Part shown: positions 57,652 through 64,000 of the stretch, piece after piece | How positions within the stretch are numbered: the stretch's first letter is position 1 | How the letters are laid out: every line of letters begins with the position of its first letter | Origin: DASQPA01 sp963756455 | GTDB taxonomy: Bacteria; Acidobacteriota; Thermoanaerobaculia; Multivoradales; UBA5704 | DNA: 64,000 nucleotides | Direction of reading: 5' to 3' | NCBI GenBank assembly: GCA_963756455.1 | Contig: CAVWNC010000003.1 | Location: 1,054,001 to 1,118,000 of the forward strand | Position numbers and translations under genes: made by a program | The notes under the pieces: generated by a model | Seen by the model: the letters and a program-made list of their open reading frames with translations, nothing else | Database searches by the model: none | Told to the model about the DNA's origin: nothing

Positions 57652-59328
57652 ATGATGAAACTAGGACCCCTGGCGGTAGCTCTCGCCTGGACGGCGATCG
57701 TGGCGCCGGGTGCGGTACTCGCCCACGACCCGGTCCAGCCGGTGACGGACGTCCCGCCGATCGACGGCAGCAACCACAATCTGAGCGATCCCCATGCCAA
57801 CCAGGCGGGTACCGCGGAGAAGCGCTTCCTGCCGGACACCTACCTGGACCATATCGGCGGCGATCATACGCAGTTCCCGGGGCAGGACCGGCCCGGCGAG
57901 CGCGAGATCTCGAACCACGTGTTCGCGCAGGACGCGGCGCCGGAGCTTAACTCGCTGGGCACCAACAATTTCCTGTGGCAGTTCGGCCAGTTCCTGGACC
58001 ACGATTTCGGGATCACGAACGACGGGACGCCGGCCGAGGGGCTGGACATGGACATTCCGCCGGACGATCCGTTCTACGACCCGGTCCACCGGCCGTTCAT
58101 GACCATCTCGCGGCAGCAGTATGATCCCACCACGGGCATTGCGCCGGGGCCCAATCCCCGCCTCTCGATCAATGAACAGACGGGGTGGATCGACGCCTCC
58201 CAGGTCTACGGCTTCGGCCAGAACCTGCCGGGGCCGGGTCAGCCGGGGACGACCCCGAACGTGCTGCGGGAGTTCAAGGGCGGCCGCATGCTCGTCGAGC
58301 CCGGCACCAATCTGCTGCCGCGGGTGACGACGGTCCTGCCGACCCCGCAGTTCCCGCCCACGCTCTTCGTCTGCGGCGACCATTTCCCGCGCTGCAACGA
58401 GACGCCGGGCCTGACGATGATGCACACCCTGTTCGTGCGCGAGCACAACCGGAAGGTGGCCGAATACGCCGCCCAAGACCCCTCCCTGACCGACGAAGAG
58501 CTGTTCCAGCTCGGCCGCCGGTGGGTGACGAGCCTCATCCAGTCGATCACGGTCAACGAATTCCTCCCGACTCTGACCGGCGAGAAGGTGCCGAGATACG
58601 AGGGGCACAAGCCGTCGGTGAACGGCCGTCTCGGCATGGAGTTCACGGCGTCGCTCTACCGCCTCGGCCACTCGCTGCTCCCCCGCAGCCTGCAGCGCTT
58701 CGGCGCCGAAGGCGGGAGGAATCCGCTGACGCCGCTCAACCTCGGCGCGTCGCTGTTCCAGTCGCCCGCCCTCTATAAGACGTCCGCGGACGTGGACGCG
58801 GTGGCGCGCGGGTTCCTGCGCCAGCCGCACGAGAAGTTGGACTGCGTCGTGGCGGACGGCGTGCGCAATACCCTGGTCATCGACGAGCCGGGGTCCTTCG
58901 GGACGATCTTCGACCTGCCGACGATCAATATCATGCGGGGCCGGGAGCTCGGCCTGCCGAGCTACAACGAGGCCCGCGTCGGCTTCGGCCTGCCGAAGGT
59001 CACGCGTTACTCTCAGGCGTTCGACGTCAAGGCGGCGAGGCGCCTGAGCTCGATCTATAAGAACCTGGACCAGATCGACCTTTTCGCGGGCGGCATCTGC
59101 GAGCGGGCGGCGCATCCGAGCTCGGGTCACACCGGCCCCCTCATTACCGCCGTCCTCCAGCGGCAGATCCAGGATCTCCGCGCCGCGGACCGCTTCTGGT
59201 ACCAGAACGTCATGACTCCGGACGAGGTCAAGGAAGTGGAGGGTTACAAGCTCTCGGACGTGATCCTCAACAACACGGGACTGCGGCCGAGCGAGGTCAA
59301 CCGGAACGCTTTCAAGGTCGTGCACTAG
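57652..59328 (+). CDS. Secreted animal-type haem peroxidase (peroxidase-cyclooxygenase superfamily)
   Basis: A 558-residue protein from ATG 57652 (AGGAGGAG, about 8 nt); a second ATG follows at 57655. The signal peptide ends around AVLAHD. Distal haem ligation residues sit in FGQFLDHDFG (about 112-121, Gln and His), the catalytic Arg in LFVREHNRKVAE (about 260) and the proximal His in YRLGHSLLP (about 340). These are hallmarks of the animal haem peroxidase family also found in bacteria (peroxicins). Members oxidise halides, phenols or fatty acids with hydrogen peroxide. The gene ends in a strong terminator, so it is monocistronic. Confidence 0.93.
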   Translation: MMKLGPLAVALAWTAIVAPGAVLAHDPVQPVTDVPPIDGSNHNLSDPHANQAGTAEKRFLPDTYLDHIGGDHTQFPGQDRPGEREISNHVFAQDAAPELNSLGTNNFLWQFGQFLDHDFGITNDGTPAEGLDMDIPPDDPFYDPVHRPFMTISRQQYDPTTGIAPGPNPRLSINEQTGWIDASQVYGFGQNLPGPGQPGTTPNVLREFKGGRMLVEPGTNLLPRVTTVLPTPQFPPTLFVCGDHFPRCNETPGLTMMHTLFVREHNRKVAEYAAQDPSLTDEELFQLGRRWVTSLIQSITVNEFLPTLTGEKVPRYEGHKPSVNGRLGMEFTASLYRLGHSLLPRSLQRFGAEGGRNPLTPLNLGASLFQSPALYKTSADVDAVARGFLRQPHEKLDCVVADGVRNTLVIDEPGSFGTIFDLPTINIMRGRELGLPSYNEARVGFGLPKVTRYSQAFDVKAARRLSSIYKNLDQIDLFAGGICERAAHPSSGHTGPLITAVLQRQIQDLRAADRFWYQNVMTPDEVKEVEGYKLSDVILNNTGLRPSEVNRNAFKVVH

Positions 59329-59364
59329 CACGTCACCGTAGGATCTGCCCGCTCGAAGAGCCCC

Positions 59365-59396
59365 GGCCGCCCGCACCCGCGGGCGGCCTTTTCTGT
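59365..59396 (+). terminator. Intrinsic terminator after the haem peroxidase gene
   Basis: A 10-bp perfect stem GGCCGCCCGC / GCGGGCGGCC with loop ACCC is followed by TTTTCTGT, 36 nt after the stop codon. Confidence 0.88.
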
Positions 59397-59562
59397 GTAG
59401 GGCGGCCCCTCATGGCCGCTCTCCCGTGGCACCCACAGGGGGGTGTCCCTAGGATTCGACTCGCGGGACCGCCGTCATTCGGCTACACTCATCCGCCGTT
59501 GAGGCCCCCTGGCGGGGCCCGGTTGCCGAGGTCCCCCAGAACCAGGGAGCTTACGAGAGAAG

Positions 59563-60027
59563 ATGCCGAACGAGGTCCGAGAACCGTCTGCCGTGATCTG
59601 GCGCTGGCGCCAGGAGGACACCGCCGGGGCGGAGGCCCGGGTGGCCGCCGCGGCGCGCAAGCGCGGGCTCTTGGGAGTCGTCATCGGCCTCGCCGCGGCG
59701 GCGGTGATCCATCACTTCCATCCCAAGGCCGGATTCGTCGTCGCCGGTATCTCTCTCCTCTTCTTCCTGATCGCCATGGCCTCGCCGCTCGGCCTCTACC
59801 CCAAGGTCATGGCGCTCCTCGACCGCTTCGCCCATCTCGTGGGATCGGCGGTCACCTGGGTCCTCATGACCGTCCTCTACTACGTCTTCTTCCTCCCCGC
59901 CGGCCTGCTGCTCAAGGCCGGCCACAAGCTCGCCATCACCACTCGCTTCGATCGCGCCCTCCCCACCTACTGGTCGAAGGCCGATGAACGCCAGCGCGCC
60001 CCCGAGGCGTACCGGAAGCAGTTCTAG
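59563..60027 (+). CDS. SxtJ-like membrane protein
   Basis: A 154-residue protein with three to four hydrophobic segments: about 35-50, 55-75 (GFVVAGISLLFFLIAMA) and 92-118 (VTWVLMTVLYYVFFLPAGLL). A short conserved-looking end, ALPTYWSKADERQRAPEAYRKQF split by family into YW and the YRKQF tail, is typical of the SxtJ family found beside O-carbamoyltransferases (first named in saxitoxin clusters). Its stop TAG directly abuts the ATG of the carbamoyltransferase, so the two are cotranslated. Function of the family is unknown. Confidence 0.8.
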   Translation: MPNEVREPSAVIWRWRQEDTAGAEARVAAAARKRGLLGVVIGLAAAAVIHHFHPKAGFVVAGISLLFFLIAMASPLGLYPKVMALLDRFAHLVGSAVTWVLMTVLYYVFFLPAGLLLKAGHKLAITTRFDRALPTYWSKADERQRAPEAYRKQF

Positions 60028-61908
60028 ATGAAGCTTTTAGGCGTCAGCTGCTTCTACCACGACTCGGCGGCCTGCCTGATCGACTCCGGGCGGATCGTCG
60101 CCGCGGCGCAGGAGGAACGCTTCACCCGCATCAAGCACGACGCCGAGTTTCCGGTGAACGCTGTCCGCTACTGCCTGGCGGAGGGCGGCGTGATCGGGAT
60201 GGCGGGGGAGACGAACGGCGGCGGCCTGGATGGAGTGGTCTTCTATGACAAGCCGCTCCTCAAGTTCCACCGCATCCTGGAGACCTACCTCTCGGTCGTC
60301 CCTCGTGGTCTGCGCTCTTACGTCCAGGCCGTGCCGCTGTGGCTCAAGGACAAGCTGTGGATTCCGCCGCAGATCGAGGAGGCCCTGGTGAGCTGTGGGG
60401 TCACCAACCGGCCGGAGATCTACTTCACCGAGCACCACGAGTCGCACGCCGCCTCCGCCTACTACCCCTCGCCGTTCGACGACGCCGCGATCCTCACCCT
60501 GGACGGGGTGGGCGAATGGGCGACGACGACCTTGGGAGTCGGCGAGAAGGAGCGCCTGCGGATCGTCGAGGAGATCAAGTTCCCCCACTCGCTCGGGCTC
60601 CTCTACTCGGCCTTCACCTACTTCACGGGCTTCCGGGTCAACTCGGGCGAGTACAAGCTGATGGGGCTCGCCCCCTACGGCACCGGCATCTATAAGGACG
60701 TCATCGAGCGCGAGCTGGTCGACGTCAAAGACGACGGCTCCTTCCGGCTCAACATGGACTACTTCGGGTACATGGACGGCCTGGCGATGACGAACGGCAA
60801 GTTCGCCGAGCTCTTCGGCGGGCCGCCGCGGGAGCCCGAGTCGCCGATCTCGAAGCGCGAGATGGACCTCGCCCGGTCGATCCAGGAGGTGACCGAGGAG
60901 ATCGTCCTCAAGCTCGCCCGCCACGCCCGCGAGCTGACCGGCAAGCGCAACCTCTGCCTCGCCGGCGGAGTGGCGCTCAACTGCGTGGCGAATGGCGTCC
61001 TTCTCCGGGAGGGGATCTTCGACGATATTTGGATCCAGCCCGCGGCGGGCGACGCCGGGGGAGCGCTCGGGGCGCCGCTCGCCCTCTGGCACAACGCCAT
61101 GGGCAAGCCGCGGACGCTCGTTCCGGTGCCCGCGGGGACTCCCGCCGGCCGACGCCGGGACTCGATGCGCGGCTCCTACCTGGGCCCCGAGTTCAGCCGC
61201 GAGCAGATCCGCGAGTACGTGGAAGCCAAGGGGCTGCCGCATGAAGAGCTGGCCGACGCCGACTGGGCCTCACGGATCGCCCGCCTGATCGCCGAGGAGA
61301 ACGTCGTCGGCCTCTGCCACGGGCGGATGGAGTTCGGGCCGCGGGCGCTCGGCAACCGCTCGATCGTCGGCGACGCCCGGTCGCCCAAGATGCAGTCGGT
61401 GATGAACCTGAAGATCAAGTACCGGGAGAGCTTCCGGCCGTTCGCCCCCAGCGTGTTGGAGGAGCGGGTGTCCGACTACTTCGAGCTCGACCGCCCCTCG
61501 CCCTACATGCTCCTGGTCGCCGATGTCGTAGAGAGCCGCCGGGTGCCGAAGCGGGGAGACGAGGAGAGCCTGCCGCTCCTCGAATGGGTCAACCGGCCGC
61601 GCTCGGACGTCCCGGCCATCACGCACGTCGACTATTCGGCCCGCGTGCAGAGCGTGTCCAAAGAGGACAACCCGCGCTACCACGCCCTGATCTCCGAGTT
61701 CGAGCGGCTGACCGGCTACGGGGTCATCGTCAACACCAGCTTCAACGTACGCGGCGAGCCGATCGTCTGCACCCCCGAGGACGCCTACCGCTGCTTCATG
61801 CGGACGGAGATGGACTACCTGGTGCTCGGGCCGTTCCTGATCGACAAGAAGGCCCAGCCGAAGCTCGAAGAGCGCGGCGATTGGCGAAACGAGTACAAAC
61901 TGGACTAG
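60028..61908 (+). CDS. NodU/CmcH-family O-carbamoyltransferase
   Basis: A 626-residue enzyme that in this family transfers the carbamoyl group of carbamoyl phosphate, via carbamoyl-AMP, to a hydroxyl of a sugar or natural product. The N-terminal Kae1-like domain has CFYHDSAACLI (about 7-17), EERFTRIKHD, the metal-binding HHESHAASAYY (about 136-146) and GGVALNCVAN (about 312). The C-terminal domain has GRMEFGPRALGNRSI (about 432), the family signature. It is the core of a four-gene operon with SxtJ-like, DUF5989 and SGNH hydrolase proteins. The acceptor is unknown: no glycosyltransferases or megasynthases are adjacent. Confidence 0.95.
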   Translation: MKLLGVSCFYHDSAACLIDSGRIVAAAQEERFTRIKHDAEFPVNAVRYCLAEGGVIGMAGETNGGGLDGVVFYDKPLLKFHRILETYLSVVPRGLRSYVQAVPLWLKDKLWIPPQIEEALVSCGVTNRPEIYFTEHHESHAASAYYPSPFDDAAILTLDGVGEWATTTLGVGEKERLRIVEEIKFPHSLGLLYSAFTYFTGFRVNSGEYKLMGLAPYGTGIYKDVIERELVDVKDDGSFRLNMDYFGYMDGLAMTNGKFAELFGGPPREPESPISKREMDLARSIQEVTEEIVLKLARHARELTGKRNLCLAGGVALNCVANGVLLREGIFDDIWIQPAAGDAGGALGAPLALWHNAMGKPRTLVPVPAGTPAGRRRDSMRGSYLGPEFSREQIREYVEAKGLPHEELADADWASRIARLIAEENVVGLCHGRMEFGPRALGNRSIVGDARSPKMQSVMNLKIKYRESFRPFAPSVLEERVSDYFELDRPSPYMLLVADVVESRRVPKRGDEESLPLLEWVNRPRSDVPAITHVDYSARVQSVSKEDNPRYHALISEFERLTGYGVIVNTSFNVRGEPIVCTPEDAYRCFMRTEMDYLVLGPFLIDKKAQPKLEERGDWRNEYKLD

Positions 61909-61938
61909 CCCGCAGGGCTAAGCAGGGAAGGAGAAGTT

Positions 61939-62103
61939 ATGCGCAGGATGGGCTACGTGGGCTCCCTCTTGGGGCAGATCTGGGATTTCGCCAAGCACAA
62001 CAAGGTCTACTGGATCGTCCCCTTCGTGCTGATCCTCGGCCTGGTGATCCTCCTGGTCGTCACCAGCCAGGCGACGGCACCCTTCATCTATACGCTGTTC
62101 TAG
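61939..62103 (+). CDS. DUF5989 / SxtK-like micro-membrane protein
   Basis: A 54-residue protein. ATG 61939 is preceded by GGAAGGAG. It has one transmembrane helix (about 25-45, WIVPFVLILGLVILLVV) and the family-typical ending APFIYTLF, with a conserved GSLLGQIWDF start. SxtK/DUF5989 proteins accompany carbamoyltransferases and SxtJ; their function is unknown. It lies 30 nt after the carbamoyltransferase and 9 nt before the hydrolase. Confidence 0.82.
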   Translation: MRRMGYVGSLLGQIWDFAKHNKVYWIVPFVLILGLVILLVVTSQATAPFIYTLF

Positions 62104-62112
62104 GGAGCGGTA

Positions 62113-63324
62113 TTGGCTGTCCGCTCGCGCTGGGGGGCCGTCCGCTCCCGCTGGGGCCGTCTCGGCCTGCTCCTGGTCTCGATCCTCGTAACCCTGGGGC
62201 TGGCCGAGGTGGCGCTCAGGATCGCCGGGGTCTCCTACCCCAACTTCTACCGGCCCGATCCCGACCTCGGCTGGACCCTCACCCCGGGAGCCTCGGGATG
62301 GTGGAAAAAGGAGGGGAAGGCGTTCGTCCGCATCAACGCGGACGGCGAGAGGGACGTCCCGCACTCCGTCACCAAGCCGCCCGGCACCTACCGGATCGCC
62401 ATTCTCGGCGACTCCTGCACCGAGTCCCTCCAGGTGCCGGTCGAGGCGACCTTCTGGGCGCGCCTGCCGGCGGAGCTCGCGAGCTGTCCGCCGGCTTCCC
62501 CGCTCATGGGCCGCAAGATCGAGACCCTCAACTTCGGGGTCTCCGGCTACGGCACGGCCCAGGAGCTCCTCGCTTTGCGCACCCGGGTGTGGAAATACCA
62601 GCCCGACCTGGTTCTCCTCGCCTTCTACACGGGAAACGACGTGCGCAATAACTACCGCCCCCTGGAGCAGGACCCGCTGCGGCCCTACTTTGTCCTTTCC
62701 GGAGGACAGCTGGTGCTCGATGACTCTTTCCGTGACTCCCCCGGCTACCGGGCGCGCCAGACTTTCGCCGCCCGTCTCCTCTACGCCGCCTTCAACCATT
62801 CGGCCCTCCTCCAGGTGGGGAAGATGGCGAAGAGCGCGAGCGACGGCCTGGTGGGAGCCTACAAGGCGAAGCGGGTGACCACCCAGGTCATCGAGGAGCT
62901 GGGGCTCGACAACGCCGTCTACTCGCCGCCCGGGAACGCCGACTGGCAGGCCGCCTGGGCGGTGACCGAGGCCCTGCTCCGCGAGATGGGGACGGAGACG
63001 CGCTCGCACGGGGCGCGCTTCGCGGTGGTGACGCTCACCGACGGCATCCAGGTCGACCCCGACTTGAAGAAGCGCCAGGCCTTCGCGCGCCAGTTGGGCA
63101 TCGCCGATCTCTTCTATCCCGATCTCCGCATCCGGAAGACCGCCGAGGCCGCCTCCATCCCGGTCTTGAACCTCGCCCCGCCGCTCGCCGACTACGCCGC
63201 CCGGACCGGCCATTTCCTCCACGGCTTCCCCAACACCAAGCCGGGCGAAGGACACTGGAACGCCGAGGGGCACCGCGAGGCAGCCCGGGTGCTCGGACGA
63301 TGGCTCTGCGGGGTGCTCCCCTGA
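62113..63324 (+). CDS. Membrane-anchored SGNH/GDSL hydrolase
   Basis: A 403-residue protein. TTG 62113 was chosen because GGGAGCGG lies just upstream and no ATG precedes the membrane segment. The first 17 residues contain a duplicated AVRSRWG. One N-terminal helix (about 18-36) anchors a periplasmic hydrolase domain: block I ILGDSCTES (about 97), block III FYTGNDVRNN (about 175) and the C-terminal catalytic His in HWNAEGHREAAR (about 380). SGNH enzymes are esterases or acyl-transferases acting on acyl or acetyl groups of glycans and lipids. Tight coupling with the carbamoyltransferase suggests both modify the same cell-surface or exported molecule (inference). Confidence 0.85.
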   Translation: MAVRSRWGAVRSRWGRLGLLLVSILVTLGLAEVALRIAGVSYPNFYRPDPDLGWTLTPGASGWWKKEGKAFVRINADGERDVPHSVTKPPGTYRIAILGDSCTESLQVPVEATFWARLPAELASCPPASPLMGRKIETLNFGVSGYGTAQELLALRTRVWKYQPDLVLLAFYTGNDVRNNYRPLEQDPLRPYFVLSGGQLVLDDSFRDSPGYRARQTFAARLLYAAFNHSALLQVGKMAKSASDGLVGAYKAKRVTTQVIEELGLDNAVYSPPGNADWQAAWAVTEALLREMGTETRSHGARFAVVTLTDGIQVDPDLKKRQAFARQLGIADLFYPDLRIRKTAEAASIPVLNLAPPLADYAARTGHFLHGFPNTKPGEGHWNAEGHREAARVLGRWLCGVLP

Positions 63325-63393
63325 CTCTCCGCCGGTGGCCCGGTCTTGCCGGCTACTTGCCGACAGGGCTCGCTTCGTCCACAATAGACCGCA

Positions 63394-63870
63394 ATGCGCC
63401 GCTTCAGGCCGATCCACGGCATTCTTCTCGTGCTGGTCTTCATGGCCGCCGTGGTGGTCGCCCAGATGGCGTTCGAGGGGCAGCTCAAAGGGGCGGGATA
63501 TCAGCTCGTCACGCCGGGGAGAGACGGGCAGGTCAACGTCGACCTCTCGGGGCTGGGTCCCAAGCAGGTGCGCTTCTACCGTTTCTTGAACCGCGGCAAC
63601 CAGGAGGTCCGGTTCTTCGTCGGCAAGGATGGAGACGGGGTCGTCCAGGTCGCCTTCGACGCCAGCGAGACCTGCGCCAAGACCAAGCGCGGCTTCCATC
63701 AGCAGGGAGAGTGGGTGATCTGCAACAAGTGCGACAAGTCCTTCAGGCTGGCCGAGATCAACGCGGGGGGCGGCGGATGCAAGCCGGTCCCCCTGGCGCA
63801 TCGAGTGGACGGCAACCAGTTGCAACTCGCCGAGAACGACGTCCTCCAGGGCTGGCGGTTGTTCCGCTGA
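63394..63870 (+). CDS. DUF2318-like Cys-rich membrane-anchored protein
   Basis: A 158-residue protein from ATG 63394, with one N-terminal membrane helix (about 8-25). The periplasmic part has SETCAKTKRGFHQQ, WVICNKCDKSF and the ending INAGGGGCKPVPL. This spaced-Cys pattern (C..CNKC..GGCKP) is characteristic of DUF2318, a family often linked to iron uptake or metal-binding membrane complexes. Here no Ftr-type permease is adjacent. It lies 69 nt after the SGNH gene and may be a separate unit. Confidence 0.75.
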   Translation: MRRFRPIHGILLVLVFMAAVVVAQMAFEGQLKGAGYQLVTPGRDGQVNVDLSGLGPKQVRFYRFLNRGNQEVRFFVGKDGDGVVQVAFDASETCAKTKRGFHQQGEWVICNKCDKSFRLAEINAGGGGCKPVPLAHRVDGNQLQLAENDVLQGWRLFR

Positions 63871-63920
63871 AGCCGCATACGCCGGATCGACCTCCGGGCA
63901 AACGCCATAAAATCAAGAGT

Positions 63921-63949
63921 TTGACGGCAACCCCGCTGTGTTATATCTT
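63921..63949 (+). promoter_or_regulatory. Candidate promoter, TTGACG-17-TATCTT
   Basis: TTGACG (63921-63926) and TATCTT (63944-63949) are 17 nt apart, ending 24 nt before the ATG at 63973. TTATAT at 63941 is an alternative -10 with shorter spacing. Confidence 0.45.
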
Positions 63950-63972
63950 CGCGCGGTCTGGAAAGGGTAGCC

Positions 63973-64000
63973 ATGTCCGCTGACTTCGTGCTTTACGAGG
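63973..64000 (+). CDS. Start of a gene truncated by the right edge
   Basis: ATG 63973 opens a frame of nine codons (MSADFVLYE) before the window ends. The start FVLYE resembles enoyl-CoA hydratase N-termini, but nine residues are far too few to name it. Confidence 0.45.

Overview
The window is one high-GC stretch of a bacterial chromosome, most likely from an Acidobacteriota member, perhaps class Thermoanaerobaculia. Signs for this are the VWA protein of the acidobacterial VWFA-related type, two large secreted M36 proteases ending in a VPTLSPLGF-hydrophobic-RRR sorting tail, DUF4388/GAF signalling proteins and an animal-type haem peroxidase. The assignment rests on protein families only; no rRNA is present.

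Layout. (1) 1-18038, minus strand: the right-hand part of a hybrid NRPS-PKS cluster. The first biosynthetic gene (18038 to 4443) is a 4531-residue NRPS of order T-(C-A-T)x4. It is followed by an array of ten 42-bp repeats and a type I PKS (KS-AT-KR start) that runs off the left edge. (2) 18389-25039, plus strand: a membrane-fused spermidine-synthase-like protein, a receiver/GAF/DUF4388 signalling trio, and a lone Rpn-type nuclease. (3) 25123-26799, minus: VWA protein and OmpA-like lipoprotein. (4) 26874-37286: a small CxxC protein, an archaeal-type (type II) GAPDH homologue, two MBL-fold hydrolases, an RlmD/TrmA-like RNA methyltransferase, an uncharacterised 542-residue Rossmann protein divergent from ATP-dependent PEP carboxykinase, and an MsbA-like ABC exporter. 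(5) 37311-45646, minus: a 50-residue charged protein and two tandem paralogous M36 metalloproteases. (6) 45838-47434, plus: gltX followed by tRNA-Gln(CTG). (7) 47515-53075: a 21-bp in-phase repeat tract, a FabG-like SDR, and two minus-strand operons (ECF sigma, zinc-finger anti-sigma, two DUF4252 proteins; SDR plus FAD amine oxidase). (8) 53158-59328: hybrid histidine kinase, ychF, a secreted protein and a secreted haem peroxidase. (9) 59563-64000, plus: an SxtJ-like membrane protein, NodU/CmcH carbamoyltransferase, DUF5989 (SxtK-like) micro-protein and SGNH hydrolase in one tight operon, then a DUF2318 protein and the first codons of another gene.

The two best candidates for undescribed biology are the lipopeptide-polyketide assembly line, with a repeat array inserted between its two megasynthase genes, and the carbamoyltransferase/SxtJ/SxtK/SGNH module. 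A window-wide oddity is the number of short tandem repeats, either inserted in frame into conserved enzyme domains or placed exactly at stop codons.
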